Shown piece after piece: positions 32,180 to 44,297 of a stretch of DNA of 64,000 nucleotides. The notes under the pieces are model-generated. The model was not told where the DNA came from and did no database searches. It saw nothing but the letters and a program-made list of their open reading frames with translations. This stretch comes from Neoechinorhynchus agilis (lineage: Eukaryota; Acanthocephala), in contig CM121342.1 of NCBI GenBank assembly GCA_051530055.1, positions 11,346,001 to 11,410,000 of the forward strand, read 5' to 3'. The first letter of the stretch is position 1; the number at the start of each line of letters is the position of its first letter. Position numbers and translations under genes: made by a program.

Positions 32180-32245
32180 AGAGGAGCCAAAGGTACATGG
32201 GTCATCTTCGTTGTGACTTTCTTTCTAATAAAACGTGTTATTATT
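32180..32245 (+). repeat. Orphan LINE 3' tail
   Basis: About 65 bp match the end of the LINE at 5380-5430 (GAGGAGCCAAAGGTACATG) and finish with AATAAAACGTGTTATTATTA, the same terminal word seen in reverse at 42510 and 43515. No LINE coding sequence precedes it. Confidence 0.6.
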
Positions 32246-32249
32246 AGTG

Positions 32250-32530
32250 CTCGTTCTTTGTGGTCGGCACAAGAATCAATGAGATTTCCGAACTCCTTTC
32301 TTAAATCCCGGCAGTTCGAGTTATTTGCTCCAGCTTCCTAGTGCGATTCGGTGAGACTGGTCATTAACTCCTGATCGGTCGGACTAGAATGCTGGTAAAA
32401 TTAAAGCGGTCAGGCGGCTTATTCGGGACACGGATGAGCTAAAGGTTGGGATTGCTATTTCTGCCATGCGTAGAACACCAAAACCTCCCAAGTGAACTTG
32501 GAGCGAGGCTGGCCACCGAAAGCCGAGTCG
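32250..32530 (-). repeat. RT C-terminal fragment, LINE-like
   Basis: A minus-strand frame reads ASLQVHLGGFGVLRMAEIAI, comparable to QASLPVSSGGLGIRALVDLA in the thumb region of the LINE at 10344-12835. The rest is interrupted. It is probably a diverged relative of that RT family. Confidence 0.45.
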
Positions 32531-33433
32531 GAAAGTTCAAAATTCAAGATACCCTTTCATATTGTTTTCTTTTAAACTGTTCGGATATTATAAGCAAAAG
32601 GCATTCAAATAAAGCGATTTAAGCGTTGTATTATGTACTCCACTAAGTTTAAGTCGAGGAGAACAAGTTATGGAGATTGTTCACACAATATTTTATAATT
32701 CATCAGGTTACGATTGATTAGGTCTATTTGACGGATATGTTTTCTATTCATTTTAACGTTTCCTTGTTCTAAAATATAAAAACTAGAAACCCCATTTGCG
32801 TTTGGAGATCCAAAAATTAAAATAACACTTTGAAGATGGCCTATCATTATATTTGATGTATCCGTTCTTCGCTTTTTCGATCAAAATTCTCAAAAAATTT
32901 GTGGTTTGTTTTCGGTGTGGAATACTTTAACTTACGACGAAAAGCAGTCTAAAGTATAATAAATCGGACAATTGTGAAACCGATGGGCGAATCCATTAAA
33001 TTGGAAACACTAACTTCTAAAAAGTCCCATACGGAACACAATCCAAAAATCGATCAGATCAATTGAATACACATTACGTCGATACCTTGATAAACGCGTA
33101 CAAGATAAATATTGACAGCAATAAACCCTCCTAATTTTGGCGCCAATCTTTAAACAAACACATAATTGGACGATCGAAGTACAATTAATACTTCAGCTCA
33201 TTTTGTTGCATAAAATCTTTAACCTTTGCTTTTATTGGGTCACATTATTCCCAATCCGTCAGTGATTTGCGCTCAACCAATCATTCGGTTTATCGTAGAC
33301 CGCGTCTATTTCTTTCTTGCTTTAGCGAGTGTATCGAATGCTCCTTGCCACGAAATCTTTAAACTGGACGACTGATATAAAACCTAAATATCATTTTATG
33401 AGATAGCTACAATGGGATCTGTTTTTGCTTCAG
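32531..33433. other. No gene recognised
   Basis: AT-rich sequence upstream of the RNase PH-type gene; its promoter should lie near the end. No feature was recognised. Confidence 0.4.
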
Positions 33434-34695
33434 ATGGACGTGGAGTCATGTACGTCGCGGATGTTAGAGTTAAGGATTCCCGACAAAACGGATTTGGGAT
33501 CGATACATGTTAGCGATCAAAACGTTCTACTTCTCGATCCGATTAACTTCATTGATCAGGAACTTATTGAGGTTTAAATCACTTTGCTCGTGCCTTTTTG
33601 TTACGAAATTTTAACCAGCGAGAGAAAATCCTTAGGCGATCCCACGTACTCGGTCCACATAAAACAACTAAAAACTTCTTAGATGACCACCGCAGAATAA
33701 TGTTTTATCCAATTATCACTACTACAATTCCAAATGCTTTGAATTCGTCCATTAGTCTTACCGCGTGCAAAAAACTTTTTTTCAAGATAGTAGAAATATG
33801 TTTTTTTATTTGTCGCTTCTTATTTAGGACGTTCATCTTCCTCCGCTACTACAAAAGTCCCAATTAAATAAAAGGCTGAAACGAACCGCTACTAATGTCG
33901 ACGACGAAGGTTTTTTCTTCATTATTCGTCCTACTTGTTCTCCACATCTTCTAGTTGTTGAGATATTTCCAACACGTCAATCAGACGAAAGCAGCGAATC
34001 AGCGTTGACTTGTGTATCATACTCTCGAAATGAATCGAAGCTTCTCGTCGCAATGTGAGCAATTAAAATATTATAAATTTTCATTATGGTTTTTCCTAAA
34101 TATAGCCATGGTCCACATGACATTAGTGAAAATGAAGTGTTTTCTGCAATGGCCATCATAAACACTTACGTCCACTTATCACCGCATCTTAACAGAGTTC
34201 CAAACTTCGAAGATCAAAAAGAAGATGAACGCCCATCCGAAGTAGAAGGTTACGTTGTTGAACAAGAACTGAGCATCTTTGTGTCGGATTGTATTCAACA
34301 AGTAATCGCAGCTGTAAGTTGGTTCACTAATTCTTTTAACACACACCCAAACACACAAACAATAGTTTAAATACCCAAAAACTCAAATCGATGTGTGTGT
34401 TCATGTACTTGAGATGGACTATTCTATCATGTCTGACATTTTGTTAGCCATTAGTTACGGCCTTATCGCATCTCGGATCGAGCTACTCGATATCCTTTCT
34501 GCAGCTACAATGTACACATCCAATTCGATCATTAATGTCGCAATGCAGTCAAACATGGGCCAGGTTTGCGGACTTCATTATGAATCCATTGAATCTAACG
34601 AAAAAGATGACTTTGATGAACTTCTGGAGAAATGCAAGGAACAATGCTCGAAAAATGGACTTCGAATCAGAGGAAATGTACTTAGAAAGTTCTAA
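33434..34695 (+). CDS. RNase PH-family protein, exosome subunit-like, with long N-terminus
   Basis: Five exons splice in frame: 33434-33571, 33619-33789, 33828-34054, 34106-34313 and 34366-34695, with introns of 47, 38, 51 and 52 nt, giving 357 residues. The C-terminal 200 residues follow the RNase PH fold of exosome ring subunits (RRP41/MTR3 group): ESKLLVAIHGPHDI (compare TKALAVVYGPHEI), a central helix (ELSIFVSDCIQQVI), YPKTQIDVCVHVLEMDYSIM, then the alanine-helix equivalent (AISYGLIASRIELLDILSAA). Arg and Asp residues of active RNase PH are not conserved, as in other eukaryotic ring subunits. The first 150 residues (MDVESCTSRMLELRIPDKTD...) have no counterpart I know; a separate upstream gene or misplaced exons cannot be excluded. 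Confidence 0.65.
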
Positions 34696-34789
34696 TTCAC
34701 CTCTCGTAGTGTCCTATGCAAACATTTTTTAAAGAGCGATTGTTGAAGGGCACTGAAGTAAACAGGAAAATCTTAGAAGTCGTCATTCG

Positions 34790-34850
34790 GTAAAGAATTT
34801 TTTGTATTAAAGACGTTTCAAACCTCGTTTCGGGCTCTTCATCAGTTCCT
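34790..34850 (-). repeat. Hammerhead-like repeat, family 2, copy 1
   Basis: On the minus strand: CTGATGA (34845-34839), one extra A, a 5-bp stem GAGCC/GGTTT with G-U pairs, then GAAA (34819-34816) and CGTCTTTAATAC. The following AATTCTTTACCG joins it to the family at 40440-40660 and 52187-52260. Confidence 0.55.
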
Positions 34851-35320
34851 TCGAAAATTTATTTTAAATAACACACTCTTCTACTCATCAATACGTCCTC
34901 ACATATCAACAGGCCAATTTTATTACTTGAACCGTTCAATCTAAATAATAATTTTGTCTTTTCGATGAAATGCGCTGCGTTAAGATGTTTATTATTCGAT
35001 TATTGTGGGAGAATTTTTCTAATAGAAGTAGTTATTCTGTAACCGTTTCGCACTCTGTCTCTTTGAAACATTGCATTTTCCCATTCAAAATGAATTACTT
35101 GAACTTTGTCATAAATTTAAATGAAATCCGATGGATAGGTTAAGACGCGAGAAAAATAGGTTATTAAATTTTGATTTCAGTCCAACTTGACCGAATATAG
35201 ACGAGCGGCCGCTTTTTTGAACGACAAAATAACATTGCGAACTAGAAAGTCCGTCGTGAACGCTGATTTTCGAAGAGAATATTAAAAAAGGATTCTAAAC
35301 GTTTGCCTTTCGTTTGTAGA

Positions 35321-36997
35321 ATGTCTAGTAGCAGTGAAGACGATTCATCCGATCTCCAAGTCACCAAAGATTTCCTTAGTGCGAGCGAATCAGCTAAATC
35401 TTTTAAAGAATTGGTTCGTCGATCCACCTCATGTAATTTGATTAATGTTCTGCTTTATGTACAGGGAATTTGTGATGTACTCTGTGAAGCATGCACTGAG
35501 CTTGGCTGGTCAACCCCAACCCACATTCAAGTAAAAACAATCCCTCCCGCTCTTGAAGGACGTGATATTATTGGACTTGCCGAAACCGGATCTGGAAAAA
35601 GCGGAGCATTTATTCTACCTATCCTTCAAGACATCCTTCAATGCCGTAGAAAACTATTCGCTCTTATTCTTACACCAACAAGAGAACTTGCTTTTCAAAT
35701 CAGCGAACAGTTCAACGCGCTTGGAATTTCAATTGGCCTCGTTGTGGGTAAGTGAGCGGTCGCGACGCATTCAGAAAGTTGTTTTAAAGAATCTAAAGTA
35801 GTCTTGATTGCTTTCTTATGATAAATTTTGAAATTCTAAAAATAAGATAACTGTTCATGTGTTTTTAATCAAAGTTTCTAAACGTGATTAGAGGGCAGCC
35901 CGCTCTCACACATACGCTCAGCACTGACTTAAGCTTGTTTATTGTTAGCTGTGATTGTTGGAGGGGTTGATATGACGACTCAATCAATATCTTTGGCTAA
36001 AAGGCCTCATGTGGTGGTCGCCACACCCGGTCGAATGGCTGACCATCTTCAACACACAAAGGGATTCAACCTAAAATCTATTAAATATCTTGTGCTCGAT
36101 GAAGCAGACCGTATACTGAACATGGATTTCGAAAAGGAAGTTGATCTGATTCTTCAGAACGTGCCTACTGATCGGCGTACGTTCTTATTTTCTGCCACGA
36201 TGACAAAAAAAGTTCAAAAGTTAGAACGAGCTTCAGTGAAGAATCCTGTCCGTCTTGAGGTTTCGTCTCGGTATCAAACAGTTCAAAGTTTGGTGCAATA
36301 CATGTGTCTTGTTCCGAATATCTTCAAGGAAACCTATTTGGTGTTTCTTCTCAACGAACATTCGGCAGCGAGTACAATTGTGTTCACGGCTACTTGTCAA
36401 AATACTCTACGTTTAGCCATTATTCTTCGAACGCTAAATATGACGGCGATTCCTCTAAATGGTCAATTAAGTCAAACCAAGCGATTATATTGTCTTAACG
36501 AGTTCAAAGCGAAAACGAGAAGTGTTTTAATAGCGACTGATGTAGCCAGTCGTGGTCTAGATATTCCACACGTCGATCTTATCATCAATTACGACGTCCC
36601 ACTTAATCCAAAAGATTATATTCATCGTGTGGGACGAACTGCAAGAGCCGGTAGATCGGGAAAAGCGCTTACTATTGTTACTCAATATGATGTCGAAGCT
36701 TACATGAAGGTGGAGAGCGCTATCAAGCAGAAACTCGAACCTTATCCAATCGTTAAGGAGGAAGTAATGGCGCTGAATGACACCGTTGTGGAGGCTAAGC
36801 ATATGGCCAACATTAAACTTAAAGCAATAGAAGCTAAGAGAAAAGGAAAAGCCAGTTTCGAGTCTAAAAGACGCATTGGCGATTATGATCAGAATGACGA
36901 TGAATCGATCACTCTCTTGAAAAAACGAAAGTTCTTACCAAATCAGAGGCGAAAGCCTGTATCGGGAAATGTACGGCGTAAGGGTCGATCAAAGTAG
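35321..36997 (+). CDS. DDX47: DEAD-box RNA helicase DDX47 (Rrp3)
   Basis: Three exons, 35321-35413, 35465-35747 and 35949-36997, splice in frame to 474 residues (introns 51 and 201 nt). DDX47/Rrp3 acts in 18S rRNA maturation in the nucleolus. Helicase motifs in order: Q-motif region (TPTHIQ), I (AETGSGKS), Ia (PTRELAFQ), GG (VGGVDM), Ib (TPGRMADHL), II (DEAD), III (SATMTKK), IV (IVFTATCQ), V ([12 protein letters not shown]) and VI ([14 protein letters not shown]). [11 protein letters not shown] and the Lys/Arg-rich tail fit DDX47 rather than other DEAD-box groups. The N-terminus is acidic Ser-rich. Motif I has Ser in place of the usual Thr, a conservative change. Confidence 0.95.
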
Positions 36998-38831
36998 CAA
37001 TTTTGCTATAATATACTTGTTCAACCGACCCCAATGCTCAAGGACTTTAATTACACTTATAAAAAATAAAGAGTGATAAAAAGTTTAAACAAAATTAAAT
37101 AAACAATTAGAGTTGAATAAGACGACTCTTACAACATAACCCAAAAATTCGGCTTATCGACCTTAGTTTTCGACTTAAGCAGAAAGCTACAATTAGTACC
37201 TTTTCGAATGGCAAACATTGGCAGAATCTATGCTTGCTATTCTGAAAAGCTCAAGTATTAGAAGGTACGGTGCACTCATTTTGGGTTTTACGAATAATTG
37301 GCATCGGAAGGTGTTGAGGAGACAAAATGTAAAGTTGCTTAAGTGGTCATTTAAGCTTCCAATAAAGTAGTTTGTGATATACTGCATTCGAGATTATTTT
37401 ATTCCTCTGAAATGGATTGAAGGCTGTGGAGAAATTCCGCAAATTTTATCATTACATAAATGGTGCCACAAAAATTAATCGTACGAGTATCAACATAAGC
37501 ATTAATTTCATTTAACGTTGGAAGCTCCACGCCCTTTGTAGATTCTTGAGTAAGCCGTAAGACGGCAAAAGCTAGAGAATAAAGATTTTCTTGTCATTAC
37601 AGCGACCCACCCAAGTGTCTATTTTCGAAAACAAAACTTGATCAATTCGCTGTGGCTGGGAAATCAAGTAGTATTTTTACAAGATTATGAAAATGCTGTT
37701 GGACAAACCTATCTTTACTACTGTCACAAACTACATGACAACGTTGGAGAGCTTGAGGGGTCAAGAGCAGCGAATTCTATTCCTTAAGAGATGTCTCCGA
37801 AACAGTATTATTCCTTCATTTGCAACAAGAGACTTCGTTTTCAATGTCTCAAAGGCGATTTAAACGTGGCACACGCTTCATTTGTTGAGGGAAACTTTGT
37901 GAACCTATTGGACCTAAAATGTACTTGAGTTTTAACAGTATTTTTTGAACAAACCCAAAAATTGGGAAAATTTTCACTTACTCAAGAGTTTCCAAACATG
38001 GACGAACAGAGTTTATCCAGAAGCTCTTTGTATCGTAACAGAACATGGTACAAGTTTCTAATCTTAATCTGTAACTTGCGACTTACAAAACCTTATGAGT
38101 GAAGACTCCCTTTTAATATTTTGAAACATTTGCAGTTAAAGTACGTCAATTTGTTATCAAGTTAAATGATTAACCATTTTCCGGTTTCTTGTCCCGTATA
38201 AACCCTTCGAGGGTCAATGACCATTTGATGTCAAACAAAGTTCAATATCGATATTTTCTTCACTATTTGTGATTATTTTATTGAATCGGCCACGGTTTGA
38301 AATTAGTAAAAATTGAATTATAAAGCTCAAGTTTGCATTCCAATTATAGATACCTGTAAATTGAGGTGAACTAAGAAGACTAATAAAATATAGCAATTGA
38401 CAAACCTGATTGGAAAATTACACTTCCTCTTTTGAAGAGTGAAATAAATATATTCAAAAATTGCATAAACATATTAAAACCCATTAATTACAAAAATTCG
38501 ATTTTATCCCCAAGGTCACGCATGATAAAAAAAAGAAATTAAACGTCAGGATTATAATTTTCACTCTCAATCAAAATTTTCGCATCTTAAGAAAAATATT
38601 CATTTGAAGTGGCTAAAAATAAAGAAATCTAAATGCTATTGTTAGCCACATACTTTTTAGCGGCCTTTCGTGCCGTCAACTTAATTGCGCACACTGCGAT
38701 TGGCTGAAAAGTAACGAATCATAGGTCAGCCTATGAAGTCATAAAAAGTATTTACCAGGCGACGTCAAAACCTATTCAGAAAAGATTAAAATCGCATTTC
38801 TTGCCTATAGGAACTATCAAAGTTTATTATT
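36998..38831. other. Intergenic stretch
   Basis: About 1.8 kb between convergent DDX47 and the SLC17 gene. Apart from a possible retroelement scrap at 37685-37885 I see nothing. Confidence 0.5.
37685..37885 (+). repeat. Possible Penelope-like N-terminal region scrap
   Basis: A plus-strand frame reads MTTLESLRGQEQRILFLKRC, then LRNSIIPSFATRDFVFNVSK. The pattern of a helix with EQRI.FL.RC, then IIPSF, resembles the region before the RT domain of Penelope-like proteins. Too short for a firm call. Confidence 0.3.
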
Positions 38832-41325
38832 TTATACACTGGAAGTAGTTTGCGATCCTTCTTCGCATTTAGTATCAGTTTTATCATCCACGTACGAACT
38901 CAATGACCTGACTTGGTCTCCAGAAGCCAAAACGCAAAATACAAACGCAGCAGCGATATTGAATGCAGCATAAGCCAACATGGTTGCTTTCCATACAACA
39001 TCTCGATACTGTACCGAAATATATAAAAAAAACTTCGGTGCATAATTTCGTTGCCTTACATTATCTCTCGTCCAACCGACCAAATAATTCGTAAAAGTGG
39101 TTGTAACCGCTGCCCCAGTATAAGCTATGCCCCATACGGTAGACGAAAAATCTGGAGTCATATCGTTCGGTGCCAAATACATCCCCCCTCCGGGATTAGC
39201 GGCTCTAAACAAATAACGACGACCATTTCAGCACCCATATTTCAAAATTTTCCTTTCTTACACTGCTGAAAAAGCAATAACGAGCAAAGAAAATGTGAGC
39301 CAATAATTATCTTCAATAAAAGCAAGGATTATAGTCATAGCTCCAGGTAATACACAGCCTAAAATAGAAACATTAAGTCACGACAATTACCGTTTACCCA
39401 CTAACCGATCACAACAAACAACTTTCGCGTTTTTGTGCGACTAAGCACGCCTCTGTTGACCACATAATCGGACATCGATCCAAATATAGGTACGGAAATC
39501 AGGAATGCAAACCAATATAGAATAATTGGATAATTCGCCTTTCGATGAGCACATTTAGTCAAACATACTATTATTGAGCTAAATTAAACTTACTTCTCTT
39601 AAGGACAGACTGCTCTTGTCTTTGTTTAGAAGGGTCCAAATTGAAGTAGAGAATATGGTGTGGCATACTCTTGTAAGAGCAAATGATATATAAAAACCGG
39701 CCAGTCTTCTGTTGAGTATCAGTTTGATCCAAGGAATAGCCTGTTAATACGAGCTTAAGGGCTCAATTATCCTGTAAAGGCGTTTATGCATCTTTGTGAA
39801 CACGTTCCAAAAACGATCAACCCTTTGACAAAATTTAACACTTACGTCAAATCTTGATTTGGTAGAATTCATGTTTCCTAAGTAACTTTTTTCTTCGGCA
39901 CTGATGGCGAAATGTTTAGCGGGATTTGAGCGTATGAAAATGAAGCATATCAGAGCCCAAGTGATTCCAAATATTCCTTTACAAATTCCAATGTAAATAA
40001 AGCGATATGGGAACACTTACCTGGACCATAGAAACTCCATGCCCAAGCATAATGCCTTTCCGTTGCGCATAGCTCGATTACGAGAGGATTGGCGAATATT
40101 ATGCCAAGTGGAACACCTTAAAAAAATATATAGACTGATATTCTGTGCGATCTATAGTAATCTACCTGTCTCCAGTAGACCGACGAGCTTGCCTCTTTCG
40201 TGCTTTGGAACCCAGGCAGTCACAATTTGATACTTTGATGTAAAAACGAGAGCCTAAATTTAGGTTGGGGTGCTTCATAATCGTGACTCGTTCCTAGACT
40301 CAAACGCAGCTCCATATTCTCTTTTAAGGAGAATTTGACTTTATATAAAATTATAAAGCGATCTTTATGGACAACAAACGTATTTAAGTTGAAGTTAATG
40401 AAACGAGTGTATGCGGGGTATATGACTAGAGGTGTGTTATTTAGGTACTCGCCTGATAAAGAAGACTCGTCGGGTTCATCATCAGTTTGTTAGTTATTAA
40501 ACGACACTTAAGACCTTAATAACACTCCAGACTAGGTTATAAGTGTCTTTAATAAAAATTCTTTACCAAATGAAGACCTAAATAACACTTCCGACGAGTT
40601 TCGAAGCGTCTTTAATAAAAAATTCTTTACCGGGTGGATATCCAAATATCACATCTAAAATTGTTTCGTAGAAATTAAAATGATTTTATTTTTAAAATCC
40701 GATATTTCGGCACAATCTTGGGCCCTTAATTTCTACGCCAGAAAACAACTTACATTTAAAATTCAAACAAATAGCAAGGCAACGACCCGTTTGCTGGACT
40801 TCGAATGAAACCACCTTTAAGCTTAAAGCAAACTTACAATGAACATTCCGAGGATTACTCGTAGTCCAAATGCGGCTTCATACGCATAATTTGCTGCGAT
40901 AGGAAATAGGATGCTCACAACGGAAGCTCCAAGGAGACCGATTGGTAGAACTAGATGAGCACCAATATGATATGACAGTGCGCCGCCGGTTAACTGTGTA
41001 ATTGTCTGTCCATAATATAGAGCCGAAAATAGATTGCCCATGTCCTGATTGGACCAATCATACCTATCAAGCTATGTTAAGTGATCGCAAATCGTTGTAT
41101 TTAATTAAAATGAACACTCACACGTTGGTCAGTAGAGCCATTCTTTATCATGCAGACCTTGGCTACGTGCAGATTTGTTCTCAGCAGGTAGGAAATCACA
41201 AGGGTTACCGTGGCCAACAATATTGTCGTTAGTCTCCATGAAGGGAACAATGGCACTATAGTGATTAATTGATTTCTAAACACGGAAAGCAAATACCAGA
41301 ATGCACCTTTAAGCGTATCTCGCAT
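38832..41325 (-). CDS. SLC17-family anion transporter (sialin/VGLUT type)
   Basis: A multi-exon major-facilitator gene on the minus strand, spanning about 41325 to 38832. Readable exon pieces in order: SWRLTTILLATVTLVISYLL; MGNLFSALYYGQTITQLTGG; VVSILFPIAANYAYEAAFG; QIVTAWVPKHERGKLVGLLE; GVPLGIIFANPLV; YAWAWSFYGPGIFGITWALI; AIPWIKLILNRRLAGFYIS; ILYWFAFLISVPIFGSMSDY; GCVLPGAMTIILAF; ANPGGGMYLAPNDMTPDFSS; VWGIAYTGAAVTTTFTNYLV. The WxPxxERG motif, G-x-P-L-G and the N-D-x-x-P-x-x-S motif are SLC17 marks. Introns are mostly about 45 nt; one of about 580 nt (near 40258-40838) holds family-2 repeats. Substrate cannot be told (phosphate, sialate, glutamate and urate carriers are all in the family). 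Confidence 0.88.
40440..40660. repeat. Family 2 repeats in an SLC17 intron
   Basis: At least three partial units: one on the minus strand near 40465-40493 (CTGATGATGAACCCGACGAG), and two on the plus strand near 40530-40585 and 40590-40640 (GTCTTTAATAAAAATTCTTTACC and its near repeat). The plus units show GACGAGTTTCGAAGCGTC, an eroded stem II and GAAA core. Confidence 0.65.
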
Positions 41326-41956
41326 TTGTTTCAGGATTTACGGATTTTAACCACGACTTTCAGTGAAAAATATAAAACGACTTTGTCAAATGAGGTAAGA
41401 GAACAGAGAGTTTTAAAGTGACCTGTGTGTGCCTCATTGAAGAGTACGGTAACCCATCAACGTCGTTTCTTTACTGTAGGTCTCGGTCGATAAAGTGATC
41501 TAAAGATAAAGTTGAACTTTCTAAATCTAAGACATATTTCTAGCTTTAAATAGCGGTATTGTGTCGCTTGTGATACAGCAGGCTATTTTGAACAATAAAA
41601 GGGGCACGTAAATATCAAAAGAACGGTATGGCGGAAGTTTGCAAATTCATGTGATGTTTGAATGCTCGCAGGGGCGATTTCGCATGGGTTCAGAACATCT
41701 TTAAAAAAGGGGACACAGGCGATATAATTACCTAACATGAAAACAAAACGGGCTAAAATCTCAAGCAACATTTGGAGTGAACTCTCACATATCTGCCTAT
41801 GCTGAAGACAAATATTGTAGGTAGTATCCGCAACCGTACTCTTGATTTCTACTTAATCTTTAAAAAGTTCCATTTGTCCTTACACATCTCCGCCATCCCA
41901 TTATATCGGTATAATGCAAAATAATTGCAAATACAAACCAGAATCCGTTTTTAGGG

Positions 41957-42330
41957 TTACAAATTAAGTGACAGCATTCGTAAAATATCCAAACTCAAAA
42001 GATCAACATGGGTATTATTCGATTTATGTTCATAAGGAACCGGAGCGAAGATCTCTAAAATGTGCTGATGGTTTTTCGTATCAATGAAGCGAAGAGAAGG
42101 CGAGGTTCTTTTTGTGCCATGCTTCTCCGAATCAGTCTTCTCATGAAGAGAGGTCTGACAAGGTGAGAGCAGCGCAAATATTGCCGCCGCCGACATTGCA
42201 CTGCTGAAGATCAGATCGTTCGGTGCATTCAATCGAAAACTAAGAAGTAAGGAAGCCACTATGAACAAGCCTGAGCTGGTAAACAAGCCGTGGTGAACAG
42301 TGTCGTTCTACGGCATTTACAATAGAATCA
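41957..42330 (-). CDS. Unidentified membrane-protein-like segment
   Basis: A minus-strand frame reads FTSSGLFIVASLLLSFRLNA, then PNDLIFSSAMSAAAIFALLS, giving two likely membrane helices before a Ser/His-rich tail ending LRMLSLNL. It may be the last exon of a membrane protein whose earlier exons lie toward 43390, where another hydrophobic frame (IAIGVLLFLLLVSKLSALFP) is seen, but the LINE piece at 42485-42830 lies between and I could not join them. Not assigned. Confidence 0.3.
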
Positions 42331-42484
42331 CTTAGCGAAATTACAATCAAATCCTTCATTGAACATTGCTGCGTTTGGATATCTGAGATCTGAAAGAGCA
42401 CTCGATTATCTTAAAAAAATTATCACAGGAAAACAGATTTTTGGTCCATGTACAGAAAATTTTGTTTAAAAAAATTGCAGCAAA

Positions 42485-42830
42485 TATTCTTAGGCTGATT
42501 GAAAGCAATTATAATAATAACACGTTTATTTCTTAATCAAAAGAATAGGAGCAATGTACTTTTGCGCCCTTATGAACACTCGATTTCTGATTGGTTCAAT
42601 GAATGCGGTTGTTGATTTTGGAGTGGATTACGGGTTCGGTTGGGTGAGAATTGGTGGTTATTCTTGTGAGTTTTGGTCTTTCTTCTTTTTCATTTCGGTA
42701 GATGGTATCCGAGAAGATTGGGCAGTGTGGAAGAATGAGGGGGGAGGTTGGGAGAGGATTAAACGAATCGGGATTAGGATTTTTTTAGTTCATGTGAAAA
42801 GGGAACGACTTTAGAGTTCCTGTTTAAAGG
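42485..42830 (-). mobile_element. CR1/Jockey-like LINE, 3' end piece
   Basis: The reverse complement matches the end of the LINE at 5120-5400 (ATCCTAATTCGTTT, CTGCCCAATCTTCTCGGAT). It starts with AATAATAACACGTTTATT, the reverse of the LINE terminal word. Confidence 0.7.
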
Positions 42831-43512
42831 CACTGATGGTTACGCCGGTGAAAAGTGGCGAATTATTCGTCTTAATTGTTGATGCTCGCAAATAAACACA
42901 AACTCCGATGTTTTCCTGTTGATTAAAGGACAAGCTCTGCTTTCTACATTGAATTGAGGTCTCGTGAATGTACATAGAGCGTTGGACGCATATCAGCTAT
43001 TGACTTCGAACCAGTGGGAAGCAAACACTGTTAAATGATTTTAAGAAACGGTAAACACTTGAAAATGAGTAAAAATTGAAGCTTTATAGTTTTTCTCGTT
43101 ATGGAGCGTTCCACTAGGGTGCAGTAAAGGTTTAATTTAATAACAAAATGGCTAGAGATAGTAAACCCGGCCCAAAAACGTAGTCTTTTAGTGAGTACGA
43201 ATAAAAAATTATATGAACAAGACGTAGTGGGAATAGAGCCGATAACTTTGATACTAAAAGCAAAAACAAAAGCACGCCTATGGCGATCGGCGAGACGCTT
43301 TACACACCGAACGAATATTGACTCTTTCGACGGAAATGGATAACATGCGACCTTGACGGCTCGGACTCGAAGCCATTCCACATCGGCATTCCCAAGATCA
43401 CTTTGAATCTAAGAGGTTTTTTATTTGAAATCGTCTTTCGCTATAGAAAATAACTTAAGCATTCACTATTGTTGGTACGAATATGGCAACGATGATTAAA
43501 GGTTTGGCGAGG

Positions 43513-44297
43513 TAATAATAACACGTTTTATTATTGACAAAGTAAAGGAACCATGTAACTCTGGGTCCTGGTGAACACTAACCAAATGATAGGTTAAATG
43601 AATGTGACTGTTATTTTGGGGCGGATGACAGCTTCGGTCGGGTGGGGCAGTTGGTGGCTATTGTTTGTAGGATAGTGTGAGGTTGGATCTTTTCTCAGGT
43701 TCATTTCGGGTCATCATATCCGAGAAGATTGGACAGTATGAAAAAAGGAGCGGAGATATAGGGAGGTGTGTTGTCGGGGTTGTGCTGGGAATAAAATGTG
43801 GTAAAAATTGTGGTGGTAGGGTTGAGAGGCGTTTTATTGTTGGTTTAAAATCTTATAAGGGTATTTGGCGAGCGAAGGCGTAAAGCGTCTCGAGGTGACG
43901 GATTTGTGATTTGGACAGGTTGCAGAAGATGGGATAGTCGTAGATTAAGGAGGGAAAATAATGCTGTAGTAAAATTTGGGGAGAGCGGGCGAAGAGACTT
44001 AAATGGAGGAGGCATCTGAGGGAAATTTGATTGAAATCGGAGACCAAGAATTCAGAGCGAGGTGGCTCGTAGGATCTCATTCGTAAGATCGCGGTAGGAT
44101 ATAAACTTGCTAGGTATTGAGAGTATCATTTCAAAGCATTTTAGAGAAGTTCAGGTAGAGTTTGCGATTGGTGTAGAAATCTTTAATGTGCATTGTATCA
44201 TTAGATGTTAAGGAGAGGGAGAGGTGGGGTGATGATTGGGCGATGAAAGTGAGATCGTCAGCATATGTTTTTTTAGTGAGACGAGAGAGGTTTTAGT
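43513..44297 (-). mobile_element. CR1/Jockey-like LINE, 3' piece
   Basis: Minus-strand coding remains include SLIYDYPIFCNLSKSQIRHL-ETL and, upstream, the region after the RT palm. The 3' border at 43513 carries AATAATAACACGTTTTATTA. It is truncated and frame-broken. A further piece follows directly at 44298. Confidence 0.75.

Noticed and set aside
43031-43381. A 116-residue minus-strand frame
   Set aside because: The hydrophobic part reads better in a neighbouring frame and no splice chain could be supported.
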